Origin: Antennarius striatus
Lineage: Eukaryota; Chordata; Actinopteri; Lophiiformes; Antennariidae
Length of the DNA stretch: 64,000 nt
Assembly: GCF_040054535.1 (NCBI RefSeq)
Contig: NC_090784.1
Span: 18,047,001-18,111,000 of the forward strand
Reading direction: 5' to 3'
Positions 1 to 12,632 of this stretch are shown in pieces. Position 1 is the first letter of the stretch; the number at the start of each line of letters is the position of its first letter. The notes under the pieces were generated by a model. The model saw only the letters and a program-made list of their open reading frames with translations. It was not told the DNA's origin and did not search any database. The position numbers and the translations under genes are program-made.

Positions 1-9
1 TTGATTGTA

Positions 10-76
10 GTCAGCTAGGATAGGCTCCGGCATAACCAATGACCCGTAACTTTGGAATCAAGAAATGAATGATTAT
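10..76 (+). repeat. Interspersed-repeat 3' tail fragment
   Basis: A degraded match to the fish repeat tail built on GGATAGGCTCC, then a GACCCG block and an AATGAATGA run. The same tail is better preserved at 43395-43535. The family is probably an L2/V-SINE-type 3' end. The copy is short and old, so the call is tentative. Confidence 0.45.
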
Positions 77-1895
77 TATCATAATCATTATTAATAAACC
101 TCTTGAATAATGACGTAAATAGAACTCCTGTTATTTTGCTTAAAATACAACGAGCTGAAAACATAACCAAACAAAATGGGCGCTGACTGGAGTGCATCCT
201 CTGCTTTCATCGCTGTACTGCCCCCTGCAGTTAAAGCTAACACATTAAAAAAAATCTATTTTTGTGACAAACCAACAAAAATGGAAATGAACATGGGTGG
301 AAACTTATAATGACAAAACAGATTCATCACCATTGCTTAATAGCAACACAAGGAACAGCTTTATTTAATTAAAAAAAAGAGTCACTGAACTCATTGGAAT
401 GTTATCTTATCTAAGCTCTTTGTTATAGGTTTTACATACATTCATCCTGTTTTATGTAAATAAAACATCAATTTGAAAAAAACCAAAACAAAAAACCTAA
501 AGCAGAAAACAGAAAAAAAGATAATAGAAAACATTTTAACATGTGGCCTGAAATGATATTATTGTTCTGTACTGGATGGATAAATAGGAGTCTGTCTACT
601 CATGATCAAGACTTCGACGATAATGTTGAGTATTCTGCCTCCAAGTGGCCAAAAGGTCTTATCTCAAGGTTCTCCTGTATGTTGTGTTACATTCCAGCAG
701 CAATCTAATGGTTTTCTGTCTCACACCCTCCATGCTTCTTCAGGAGGTGAATGAGGGAATACGGTTCACCTGTGTGGCTCAGCTGAAAGCTGTTTACAAC
801 AAGCACCATCCAGGGGCGGCCTTTTAAGCTGCACGCAGCAGAATCTGGGTCTCTCTTCACTGTACCCTGTGAGCCACAGCCGGTGGTGTGATTTTCGAGC
901 ATTCATATCTGTGTACTTGGTAAGAGGTGGGGGAGTAGGTAAGTTTGGGGGCACCCTATGCATTTTCTATCACGTAGATTTGCTTTTGTTACACGCGCTA
1001 AGAAGAAAGTAGTCAGTGCCAGCCTATGTATGTCTGTCTGCTCCCCTCCTCATCCACAGTTTTGTTAATTTGACACTATAATGCATCTAAAATATTCCAT
1101 TCTTTCAGAATATTAAAGGGAATAAATGATTTTTCTGCCACATTAAATGACAAGAGCTCACCTGAGCCCCCAGGATGACAATTTAAGTGTAACAATGTCA
1201 TTCCCCATTTCATCTGTAAATTAAAGTGATTGTCATTCACTCCACTTTTGCAAGTTTCAATGCTGTAATTAAAATGCTGATTGGAGTGCATGAAGATATA
1301 AAATATAAACCAAACTGATCCTCATTTTGTCTAATAAGGAAACAATGTTCAAGTTGGTGTCAAGCATTACTCTGTTGATCATCAATGATGTTGTCAAGCC
1401 GACCAAAAAAAGACCAAGATTCTTGTTTAACTCTTTAAAAATATTTAGCAAGGGTCACCAGAGTTGCAGAAATCGTAATACATTTCATGACTTGATTAAC
1501 AATTTACAGGTGATCTTAATGTGACCTCCTCTCAATGTTTGACAGCCCATGTCCAACTGTTCAGTGTTTCAGTACGTTTTGCACCAGTTCCTGGCTCTTA
1601 ATAGTAAGGTTCACAACAGGCATTCGACCCATGAAACAACCAATACATTTTCTGAATCAATCAAAGGTCTGTAATATATTACATGAGAACTAACAGTGGT
1701 GATCTAACGGTTTGACCACAAGAGGGCGACATCTTGAAGATTCCGGGTTTGAGTGCGCGTTAGTTTTCTGTTAACTCCATTAACTTATTATAGAGACGCT
1801 TCGTCCGTGCGGTGGCTGACGCGTAATTTACGCGGCCCCGGGTTCTCCACGACAACAGAGGTTCCACACGGAATATTATCAACTGTGTGGAAGAC
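77..1895. other. Upstream intergenic and promoter region of CEACAM-like gene A
   Basis: No credible coding exon is visible; the open frames are short and lack plausible splice context or family resemblance. A CTCF-like motif lies at 1716-1730. The last ~150 bases (about 1745-1895) are richer in CpG than the rest and probably contain the transcription start and 5' UTR of the gene starting at 1896. No convincing TATA box was seen. Confidence 0.4.
1716..1730 (+). promoter_or_regulatory. CTCF-like motif
   Basis: CCACAAGAGGGCGAC fits the core vertebrate CTCF consensus (CCASYAGRKGGC). It lies 165-180 bp upstream of the first coding ATG of CEACAM-like gene A, in forward orientation. This is a motif match only; occupancy is unknown. 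Confidence 0.4.
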
Positions 1896-4800
1896 ATGGC
1901 GCTCATGACTTTACTTTGTGTCCTCCTTGTGTCTTTTACAGGTAAGACAAATTTCTACCGGGATCATGGTGTCCGAAAGTGAAGCCCGAACAATCGATAG
2001 AATGAATTCAATAATCAAAAGGTAGATTGTTGTTAGATTCCATTTAAGCAGTTGCCTTTCGTGCGCCGCTAACATGCTGTTAAAGTGTGATTTGAGGAAA
2101 AATTGTATTGGCTCTCCTTCATTTGAGGTTTGTTCCGTTAGATATGGGTCACATTATTGGAATGGAGTTGCGCCTCAAAAGTAGTTGGCTGTAAACACCC
2201 TCTGTTTCAGTTATTATTATTATTATATAAATGAATGTTAAAATTATTCTCATCATGATTGAATACATTTTGAGAATTATAGTTCCATTGTGTCAAAAGG
2301 CACATTTTCCAATGCATTCGCTTTAAAACGCCCTGAAACGCGATTACACCCTTCTTTGTGTAATCTGGTACTGCAGAGATGAAGTTCTGTTTTGTTTTTC
2401 ACAGAGAAAGTTATGAAGATCATTCTTTTCCTCTTGTGCTTCCTGGGTTGTAAAAAAAACAACTACAAAAAACAGCATTTTTGTTGTTATTTAAGAAAAA
2501 CACAAAAAATAGAGAACTGCAGAACAAAAATTCACAGGAGAATGCATGAAACCTTTCAGACTTCTGTGCTTCACTGTTACTATGACTACAAACACTTAAG
2601 ACGCACAAGTCTTCTAGAAGTATGTGTAACCTGAAGTAAAAATACCTCTGTTACCTTCTGTATCTAAGAAGGAATTTCCTCTTTGTTCAGATATAAACGT
2701 TAACATTCATGTTACTATTCACCAAGACTGGATTATCAAGCATGTCAAAATACATGGAAGTGTCAGCCGACCATGTAGATGACACGTGTCCGGGGGCAAA
2801 ATGTGGCCCGCCATATCAATTGATGAGGCCAGCGGGAGCATAAAAGAACCGTGACATCTCTGCTGGTTACCAAGTTAACATTACTCAGTGTATGATTGTG
2901 ATTGTGACTAAGAGTATCATCCCAGTTGCCATTTTCCCCCCAACTTTTGCGGTTGACTCAGAGATACAGTCAAACCTACAACTGTGTCTTCCAGCTTTAA
3001 CCGAAGGAGCCGGGTTGCTTCCAGAAACACAACTGAATGGAGTTGTGGGGGGTGCGAGAATGTTCACGACAACACTGATTCCAGGAACACCATATTTTGC
3101 ACTGTCTTGGAAATTTGGTGATGAAGCTATATTCGATTTTAATGTTAAGAACACAACTGGAGCAGAATATGAAGGCAGGATCACAGTTTTCATGTCTACT
3201 GGGTCGCTGGAGCTCCGGAATCTTACTCATAATGACAGTGGAGTATACCAACTTATCATTGTACCTCAGGGATCACCAATAATCCAAGGAAATACCAGAC
3301 TGATCGTTTATGGTGAGCAAACCCTTCACATGCTGTACTGTTCTGTATTTATCGTCTTCTTCTCCTTTCGGCTTTCCCGTTCAGGGGTCGCCCCAGCAAA
3401 TCAGTTGCCTCCATCTAACCCTGTCTTCTGCGTCCTCTTCTCACACCAACTACCTTCATGTCCTCTTTCACTACATCTATAAACCTCCTCTTTGGTCTTC
3501 CTCTAGGCCTCCTGCCTGTCATCAAAACTTAACACTGTTTTGTATTCATGTATCTTTTAGTAATCTATCTGTTCTATCTGTATATTACTACTTTTTTAAG
3601 CATTGCATAAGGCATCTTGTGACAAAAACATGTCTTTGGTTGTGTTCATGACAACAAATCCATGATTGGTTTCTTGACTGATTGACTGAATGGAGATCAT
3701 GTTAAGAAATTTAACAAAAACTATTTTTTTTTTTTAGATGAAGAAAAGATGTGAAACACATTATGTAAAATAAATTATAGTATTAGATAATGGCATGATT
3801 AAAGTTACATGTAGAAGTTGCTTATGAAGACCCTGAAACTTTATTAACTCTAATGAACAATACTCAACAATTTTTCCAAAGCAACATAATTAACTATTTA
3901 ATATAAATAAATGAATATACGTGGAAAAACAACAATCAAAATAACAGAATTAGTGATTTTTACTCTCTTCAGTGACTGAAGTCAAACACAACATCAACAA
4001 AACCTGAAGCTGCACTTTGAAGTCCACATGTTTTGTAAATGGTCTAAATCAGTGGTCCCCAACCTTTTTGTGCCGTTTTCACGTCAGACAATATTTTGAT
4101 TGACTGAAGTGTGGTGGATAAATACAATAAACAACCAGCATAAGAGCTGGAATTTGCAGCTTTCTTTGTGAGTATTTTGACAAACATCAATAGTGACATG
4201 TGAGGAGAGAATCTGTTAATTTTCCAAAATGGACAATAAATAAAATGGAAAAGTGTGACCAGTACCAGTTCGTAGGCTGGGAGTTGGGAACCATTGGTCT
4301 CAAATTTAAGCCTAACCCTAATGCTACAGACACGGTGTTATTTAGACTCTAAATGAGTAACGCTACACAGACACAAAGTGTGATTTAGACTAACATTTTG
4401 TGTCTGTGTAGCATTGCTGTCTCCTGATGAACATGGTATCTACCACTAGCTAAGGTAGTGTTTTCCCTCTACAGTTCAATTTGTTCAATCTTTACTCCAT
4501 TCCATTAGAGTACTGACCCTTTTGCTGCTTATTTGATCTTTCAGAACTGGTCTCTAATGTGGTGGTTAGAGCCAGCAATACAGACTTGGTGGAGTTCAAC
4601 AGTACCGTCCGTCTGTCCTGCTCCTGTTCTGGATCCTCCCCTTCTTTCCTCTGGATGAACAGCAGCTCTGAGGTCACAGCCAGTGACAGAGTTCAGCTCA
4701 CTGATGGAGGCTCTACTCTCACTATAGTCAATGTGAGCCGCTACGACCAGGGACCATTCTGGTGTCAGGTGTCCAATCCTGTCAGTAATGGCTCCAGTGG

Positions 4801-7800
4801 TCCAGTAAACCTCTCAGTCAGCTGTGAGTTACACCTGCCAAATAACATTCTACATGCAAATAACGTTGTAGTTTGTGATTTATTCACTGTTCTTTTTCTC
4901 CAATGCTTTCAGTTGGACCAGAAAATATTATTTTGACATCTTCCAACCAAGAATACAATAAGAAAGGCTCAAACGTTACCCTGTCCTGTTCAGCTGTCTC
5001 CAAACCTTCTGCCCAGCTTTCCTGGTTTCTGAATGGAGATAAGCTGCGTAATGCTGGACCAGAGCTCAGACTGGTGAATGTACAATTAAATCAGAGTGGA
5101 AACTACACCTGTCAGGCCTTTAACCAGAAAACTGGCTGGTATGGAGACTCCCTGCCTTCACCGTTGACTGTGTTGGGTAAGTTTGAATTAAATGATACCT
5201 AAATCCCAACTTTATAGATAAAGTTGGGATTTAGGTATTCACCTGTCGACATATTAGTAAAAATCTAAATATGTCTTTAATTTAAATAACTTCTGCAAGG
5301 ATTTCACAGATGTCACAAACTGATATGGAAGGCAAGTATAAGAAATATAAAAGCGGAGGACAATCAAGTACCACATGTTCAGAGTGATAATGTCGATCAA
5401 AGTTTAATTCTAGTTCCTCCATCCCATCAGCTTGTATTGTTATTATCTTATTACTGCCTGTGGATTCATCAGTTTATGATGCTTCAATATAATAAATTCA
5501 CCTGCATCTTTAGAGTTAAACACAACCTGTGCACAGAAGACGGTAAATACACAGTAGTGTTTCCCCCTGCTAACCGCAATGTTGTAGAAATGACAGTTGC
5601 ACTCTTCAGTTCCTTTGGTTACTCAATCAACTCTTAGCACCTCGGTTACTTTTGTTCCCCTTTTCAAACAGAGATGATATCGTATGGCTCCATCACGTCA
5701 TCAACAAACGTGTCCATTGAGGGGAACTCGGTCAACTTTACCTGCGAGGCCACTGGTTCTATATTTACCAGACGGTGGACGAAGGACGGCTCAGAACTGG
5801 TTCTTACTGATGACACGGTGTTTCACGATGGGAACAGAGTGCTGTCATTCAACAGAATCAGTCGAGGAGACAGTGGAGAATATTTCTGTAACATCAGCAA
5901 CCCTCTCAGCAGCGACTGGGCAAATTACATCTTAGTTGTTAACTGTAGGTGACAAACTACAGAATGTGTATGAATACTGTTTATAAAAGCTGTGTATATA
6001 CATCATTTTATTTCTGTTTGTCTTTCAGATGGACCAGACAATGTTAAAATCACAGGTCCAAATGAGCTACATTTTGGGGACACCTTAGTGTTAACATGCT
6101 CTGCTGAGTCTACACCACCTGCAAGTTTCACCTGGAAACGGAATGGGACAGTGATACACAATTCTGCTGTGTTCACCATAAATATCAGTGATATTTCAGA
6201 CAATGACTTCTACACCTGCCAAGCCATGAATAATATAACTGGGAGAATAACAACAGTGGAGCATGAATTGATTGTAACAGGTATGTTAATTAAAGCCAAT
6301 AAGGTAATAACAGCTGATAATGTAATAAATTTGCCCCTTTTGAAATGTATAAGGCCAATAATAAATGAGCCCATATGCAATAACTGTCAAATAATGTAAT
6401 AAGTCATGAAGATAATTTAATAAGTTTTAAAATAATTTTTGACTAATGATGTGATTTATTCCATAATAAATTGTTATTGGCTAGATATTATGCTATTGGC
6501 CTGGTTAATAAAACCCCAACTAACTTAAACCCTAACCTTAACACTAACCCCTAGCCAAAAAGGATTACATTATCGGTTCAGGACTCATTTATTATGTTGT
6601 TATGCTATTATAATTCAAAAAGATCAAATTATTTGTTATTGACTTATTACATCATTGGCTTCAGGAAGATAACAATATAGTGCTGATTAAAATTTTAGTT
6701 TAGAGTTTTTGATAGTTCATTATAAACCTTTAAATGCCTAAATTACCACAAGGCAACTCAACCATCCACCATGTCAGGCATCACTCTCGTATAAAATAAA
6801 TAGCTACGTGTCTGATGTAATTTCAGACAAAACAGAAATATTCATTTCTGCTTCATATCTACTGGTATGATGGGGCTGTTCTTAATATTGAATGTTGGAA
6901 AAACTATATATTTTTTGGTCTTCTTTGTTCTTGTCATCCCAGACAGATCATCGGGATGTTCGAGTGGGTGCATCGCTGGAATCTGTATCGCATGTATTGT
7001 CGTCATCTGTTCAGTTGCTGCAGGGTTACTCATTTGTCAAAGAAAGTAAGTGGCTTTATGAAGATGTTGTCATGAATAGTCTTTGATCAATAACAGTGGT
7101 AAAAGTAACAGGTCAGTATTGATGGATTTAGACTGAGAAGTTAGAGTTTTATAATACAGGAAGTCTTGACCAGCTTTTTAAGGGCATCCAACAACAAAAG
7201 CCAGAATCAGCTGTTGATGTTGAACCACTGCATGGTACTGTAGCATGTAGTATGTGACTTACCTTTTAGAGCAAAGGAAGGGTTGGGGGGGGGCGGGGTA
7301 ATGTTGGTGAGAGGCAGAGCTTTCATCAGAAAGATTGTCCCCACTACCACTATCATCACCAGACTTCCTTAGTATCCATTACAAACAGTAAAGTTACACA
7401 TGGCAGCGTCCTAGGAGCAGCTTGTGGGGTTCTGTACCTTGCTCAAGGGCACCTGAGCAGTGCTCAGGAGGTGAACTGACACCTCTCCAGCACATGACAA
7501 CACATCTGTCATTGGTTGCTTGATTAACTGATTGAAATCCTCTGTAATAATGGGTGAAATATTGGATATGCTTCATGAGACTGCAGGTATGATCATTAAA
7601 ATTATGTAATCAGATGAATTGTGTGCAGTTTTTAAGGTCAGATTGTTCCTTTATTACAATTCTGTTCCAGAATGTCAGCTAATAACAAAAATTTCAATTG
7701 CATACTAATGACTCATTTCCTCTCAAAGCAGAGAAAAGCAAAAACAATCCAGGACACTTTTCAAGACAGAAGGTGAGTATATATTCAAATGTGTGTTTTT

Positions 7801-8667
7801 GGGGTTTTTTGCTTACATATACAGCATAATTCACCTGCTTTTGAGTCTTCCTAACCATTGATATTTCTTATGTGTTGATGATGGAGGTAAAGGTGAGGAC
7901 AACACCGCATATTCAAGTCAGGTAAATATTCCCATTGTGTTGACTCGTGCTCAAAGCATGTTACACAGGCTATTGGAGACCTCAGTCTTAATTCACCTAC
8001 CCACCAGGCTTATATTAACTACGAGAAGACGGATGGTCATGATTTGATTGGAAATTTAGAATGCTAATTTAGCGATTTAACGTGCTAATAATTTAGAACA
8101 TGCAAGGTGCCACTTGGTGATCAGTTTTATAAGGTTTAGACTGAGAGGCTTCCTCCCTCAACTGCTAGACCTAATTTAATAATAAAGTTTAATCAGTGTC
8201 AGACTTTGAACCAGGAAGAGCGTCTGTGTACATAAACTCTGTACGAGTCTCAACCTCCACAGAACTGTTTTTTTTTTTTTTCTTGGGTTTTTTTGTGCAG
8301 CTTCTCATGTTTGATTGTGCTTGTTTTGGAATTATTAAGATGAATGGCTGATTACATTTTATCAAATAGGGATTATTTCTTCACCTAAATTTTAAATAAA
8401 GCAGCTAACCAATATTTATCTTCTTTCTTTCTAAAAAAGGAGCCAAACTATGTCGACATTGATTTCGGACAGAACAAAGATAGACTGCCAAACCAGCTGG
8501 ATCCACAGACCAACTCATCAGAATACGCTGAGATCAGAGTGATGAACGATCCTCCTCCAGCAGCCTCACCTCCGACTTACGATGTTTACCTGCAGCGAAA
8601 AAGCGGTATAGCTCCCCAGCCTGACGCCAATGGAACTGAACTGTATGCTCGGGTCCTGAAGGACTGA
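1896..8667 (+). CDS. CEACAM-like gene A: transmembrane Ig receptor with ITIM-type tail
   Basis: Predicted cell-surface adhesion/inhibitory receptor of the CEACAM family. Hand-built exons: 1896-1941, 2995-3312, 4545-4823, 4913-5176, 5672-5944, 6029-6280, 6943-7045, 7732-7772, 7887-7921, 8440-8667. They join in frame to 612 aa. Order: signal peptide (exon 1); an N-terminal V-type Ig domain without the usual cysteine pair, as in CEACAM N domains; four C2-type Ig domains, each on a phase 1-1 exon with a Cys pair and a DxGxYxC-like motif; a transmembrane helix (6943-7045) ending in CQRK; then three tail exons. The last exon carries SEYAEI, which fits an ITIM (S/I/V/LxYxxI/V/L), plus YVDI and YARV, which could dock SH2 proteins. 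An alternative last exon may lie at 8008-8067. It heads a tandem array of three related genes. The acceptor at 2995 was chosen because it keeps phase and gives a CEACAM-like N-domain start; an acceptor ~40 bp upstream is also in frame. Family call is strong; orthology to a particular CEACAM is not claimed. Confidence 0.85.
3350..3545 (+). repeat. Dispersed fish repeat fragment in intron 2 of gene A
   Basis: Contains the run CTTTCGGCTTTCCCGTTCAG followed by GGGTCGCC, CTCCATCTAACCCTGTCTTC and the CCTCCTCTTTGGTCTTCCTC stretch. I recognise this as a common interspersed sequence in fish introns, probably a piece of a non-LTR element. It explains the open frames here, which are not exons. Confidence 0.5.
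4042..4304. mobile_element. hAT-like miniature element (non-autonomous)
   Basis: The element runs 4050-4296. The left end is CAGTGGTCCCCAACC and the right end GTTGGGAACCATTG, an imperfect terminal inverted repeat typical of hAT elements. Flanking 8-mers GTCTAAAT (4042-4049) and GTCTCAAA (4297-4304) agree at 6 of 8 positions and may be an aged target-site duplication. No coding capacity. It lies in intron 2 of CEACAM-like gene A. Confidence 0.6.
5195..5238. repeat. 21-bp perfect inverted repeat, 2-nt loop
   Basis: Two perfectly complementary 21-nt arms (5195-5215 and 5218-5238) flank the dinucleotide AG. It begins 18 bp downstream of the donor of gene A exon 4 (5177). Transcribed, it would form a very tight hairpin next to that splice site. 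Confidence 0.85.
6294..6660. mobile_element. MITE-like element in intron 6 of gene A
   Basis: AT-rich element with imperfect terminal inverted repeats: left AGCCAATAAGGTAATAA, right arm reading AGCCAATGATGTAATAA on the other strand. TAATAA and GCCAATA motifs recur inside. No coding potential. The superfamily cannot be assigned by eye. Confidence 0.5.
7395..7500 (+). repeat. SINE-body fragment in intron 7 of gene A
   Basis: The stretch TACCTTGCTCAAGGGCACCT followed by AGCAGTGCTCAGGAGGTGAA matches the body of the tRNA-derived SINE seen more fully at 26637-27013 (CACCTTGCTCAAGGGTGCCT). The tRNA-like head is missing here. Confidence 0.55.
8008..8067 (+). other. Candidate alternative last exon of CEACAM-like gene A
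   Basis: After a good acceptor (CACCAG) an in-frame continuation of exon 9 (phase 0) encodes [19 protein letters not shown] and then a TAA stop. Splicing here instead of to 8440 would replace the SEYAEI ITIM tail with a short YINYEK tail. No suitable donor was seen, so it fits a terminal exon. Its use can only be inferred. Confidence 0.4.
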
Positions 8668-8954
8668 CCACATTGGATATGATGGATCATGTGGCCACCA
8701 TAGCCTGGACAGCAAAGCAGCTGAAACATAGTATGTGGTGAAAACCTGCGATCCTATCTGAGCTACATTTTAAAGGACTAAGTCAGACGTGAGTTTACTT
8801 AGTCAGAGCACTTTAGCAGTGGTTAATATTCAACCAGCCTGTGAGAGTTATAGCCTGGACTCAGGTCAGAAGTTGCCTAATGTTGCTCGATGAGTTTGCA
8901 TACATAAGTTATCCTTTCTTTTTTTTGCAGGTACACTCAATGCGAAGTGTTCCC

Positions 8955-9230
8955 AGTGCAAATTATTACCTCTATTAAGGAGGTTATGTTTTTGAACTGG
9001 GTTGTTTGCTTTGCGTTTGCGGGTTATGGAAATACAATAGGCCCAATAGTCATTAACGAGGTACAGCAAGAGTTAAGGGAGAAACCACTAAAGTTTGAAG
9101 TGGATCCAAATTGCAGAATGATATAACTTGATAACGTTTGTTTGTAAGATTTAGTTGTATTTTTATCCAGCAGGGGTTCAAGCAAGGAAGACAGCAACTG
9201 AAGAGACTGAGTAGATGTGGACAATGAATA
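8955..9230 (+). repeat. Degraded interspersed repeat
   Basis: Includes AAGGAGGTTATGTTTTTGAA and a degraded GTTTGCTTTGCGTTTGCGGG stretch, resembling a fish repeat that usually reads as an 'AAGGAGGTTATGTTTT ... GTTTGTTTGT' consensus. A relative may lie at 25104-25300. Family not resolved. Confidence 0.4.
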
Positions 9231-12200
9231 AAAAGCAAATCAGATCTTTTTTTTTTACCTGTTTCACAATATTTTGCATTCGAAAGCACAAATAAACACA
9301 ACCTCACCTCATAGCCAAAACATTTTTTGTATGGCCTTAGTTTGGTACTGTTGTTACCAGGATGCTAGAAACTTGCTTTCTAGAGGCTGATGCAAAGCCC
9401 AAATAAGACGTTATAAGATGCTATAATTATGTTAAGAAGAAAATACAGGTGAATTTAGTGTAACTGTAGATAACTGCTGCATATTCAGAAGAGATTATTG
9501 TGAATTAATGCAATGATTCATCTAAGTATGACCTTTTTTAATGTGAATAAATCCCCCTGTGAGTGTCCTTATGTTTCTCTGTGCTCCATTCAGTCTTTTT
9601 CCATTTGGGGAAAAACGGTTAGTTTTCACTGGATACTAGAATAACACCTACAAGTTGTCAAACAGGTGAGCAGAAACTGATCTGCTAACAAACCTGTCAT
9701 GCTTATTCTAGTGATGAGTGATAATTCAGGACAAGTTTAGTGTATGAAGAGGTGTTTCCTCTATGCCTAATACACTGTGTATTAGATCATGTTTGAAATA
9801 ATGTTACTTGAATATTTCTCTAGCTTATTTTAACAGCTGATTTTTTTTATTCAAAAAGTTTTTTACTATTAAAATGGAAGATGGCACTTTGAGAGAAATA
9901 ATAATAATAGTGCCATATTTCTAACAAAAACAGTCACATCTTGGCATATTTTGCAGCTTCTTTAAGGACAAAGATGTAAAACTGATATGTAATCAGTAAT
10001 AATTGTCTATGAAATAAGTATGGCAACAAGCAATTTTTTTTGTCTCATTTGAAAAGATTGATTTAAAGAGTGAAGGTCTTCAGTTGGGCACAACATTACT
10101 GTATTCACCTTTGTTGGATTGTTGATAATTTGTTAACTCTTAACTGCAGGAATTGTGTAGTGCAGCAACTTTTGATGACAGAATTTATTTATTTTTTGTT
10201 CAGCAAAAACTACAAGAATGAAGTGTCCTGACACAAGCTAATGAGTGTCTGGCCAGATTCCCTCTCGTGGTTACTCATTGCTAAAGATAAAACTGAGTTA
10301 GTCACACAGTTGATTTCATTTGCACTGAGAGAGAAACATTACACAAGCCGTGTTTCCCACACAAAACTAAATCCTTTTGTTCTTTAAAATGTATAAATGC
10401 TAGCAATGACCTGAAGACATGCTAAATGTCAGTCGAAGGTGAAAACTTGGATTTAAAGATGACCATGGAATGTTTTAAAGAATGATTATTATTTTAAACA
10501 TTAAAATACTAACTTTGGTCTTTGAATTGAGAAATTCACTAAGTTTTCATGCTGTATGCTCAGGAGATAACCTTTGAAACCCTCTTTCTAGTAGTGCACA
10601 CAATTTAGTAAAAGATCTTGACAACAAGGTAAAGGGTGAATTATTGTTTAAATTCTTGCGATTCTAACCATTAAATATATTTATAGTGTTTATAATCCAT
10701 TAAAACATCAATCTTTACTGCATTACAGTTCATTCATTTGGCTAATCTTTAACCAAAAAGAATAAATATCTTAAAATGGTTTTTAATGATTTTTTAAAAA
10801 ATTTTATTCAAGAGACACTTCATCTTTTTCTTTGTGAACACTGTTAGCATTGAATATGTGATCGCTTGTTTTCTTTTTCACATGAATGTAGCTTTTCTTT
10901 AACCCTCACATTGGCTCCGAAGTGAATGTTTGATTAAGATTTGAACTGTTTAACCAAAGAAAGAATGGGGTGAATGTATTATAATATTACCTTCAGATGA
11001 GTAAACTATTTTTACATTGAATCTGCACACATTTAAGTGTATCTGACTGTCTTGTTCACATATAGTAGTGCTTGTGTCTGTGTTTTCACATTTATAACAC
11101 CCATTTCATGTGTTGAATTAACAAGGTTCTATGTTATTTATATCTAATAGGGAACCAGAGATTCAGTCTAGTACAGATATGAATGTGACTTTGACTTCCA
11201 GTCCAAGTTAGTGCAAGGTAGCTCATATTTTCTTACAATTTTAGAAAATGGTGTTGATAGTTGTGATAATCAATGACGTAAGTGTTCTTCAGTGGCATAA
11301 AGAAGATAGGAGCTGCAGGCAAAACAAGATGCAAATATAAATTCATTTCCATATGTGATATCACATTTACTGCATACCAATATGTTCAAAGTTCAGTGTG
11401 ACTAATACATAGCAATATATCTACTCAAAACAGGACACCAAGATGAAGGGAGTGTGAATGAGAATCATAAAGTAAGGTATTTTTCCATGATTTCCTTTTA
11501 ATGTAATAAAAACCTATTAAAAAAACCTCATTGTTATTGAAAGCAATGTCAGAATGTTTAGGACTATAGTATTTCGCATTATCAAATTGTTACATTATTT
11601 AAGGAACAGATCCCACACTGATAGGTTGATTCATTATTGATATTAAAATTATTATTATTATTAGTATTAGTAGTAGTAGTAGTATCAGGCACGAGGATCA
11701 CAGAATGATGGGAGAAGAACCCCATCCTTGTTTTTATTAAACAGGGAACATGAGGCTCACAGCCTAAAAGGAAAAGTGCCATCTAGTGTTCAATGACTGA
11801 ACAAATTATCCCAGACAAACAGGAGTTCTGTGTACAAACCCACTGTAGAGGAAGCAAAAATACCATAACTGTGTTCTACATTTGGTACTGACAATATGAT
11901 AATTTGATTAATTTACTGACTGCTGGTGTTAATGCAGAACAATGCTACCATTTATTCATTTCTCCTACTTTATTTCGGATTAAAAGAAGAAAGCAGAAGC
12001 AGAAGCGGTCTTTTTTAAATACAAAACACTGCCCCTATATCTTCCATTTTTTCTTTCAGACAGGGCTTCCCAGCTGTAATCATTTGTGAAGATCAGAATA
12101 GTTTAATAAAGGAAGTCAGATTCAATGATTCAGATGTTGGAGTGAAAGCTTTTATCTTTTATGTAGTTTTTCCATGGAAATTCATCGTCAGCATGCAGAC

Positions 12201-12591
12201 TTGACCTTGTTTCTGAGAGATTTAACAAAATGTGCCTTAAATTTGTTCTTCCCTTCATCTATCCTCAATACTGCTGTCGATACATTAGAATATGAATTAT
12301 AAAGTGTTTTGGTTTTTGCATTGAAGTCACAGTGTGAGGGAGTTTCTTGTTTTGACATAACAGCATTGCTGGGAGAAGCCATTTGGGAAACTCACAGTTG
12401 TGAAATTCATTGTAGAGTAAGTTTTTGGTTTGGAAACATATGCTTGAGATTATGTTCAAGTTTATTGCTGTTAATATTTCAAGACTGTACATTGTGGGGA
12501 TAATGTAGATTACTGCCGATCACATTAAATGCTTATAGTAGCATATGCATCAATGTTAGTATAGACATTAGCCGAAAGCTAATTCATTTTT

Positions 12592-12632
12592 TATATTATG
12601 GTATATTCTGCTTATGAATATACCATAATATA
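12592..12632. repeat. 17-bp perfect inverted repeat with 7-nt loop
   Basis: Arms 12592-12608 (TATATTATGGTATATTC) and 12616-12632 are perfect reverse complements around the loop TGCTTAT. It lies between CEACAM-like genes A and B and is not linked to any gene end that I can see. Confidence 0.8.

Noticed and set aside
6515-6560. CCCTAACCTTAACACTAACCC, telomere-like
   Set aside because: Only a few degenerate units inside a MITE-like element; not an interstitial telomere array.
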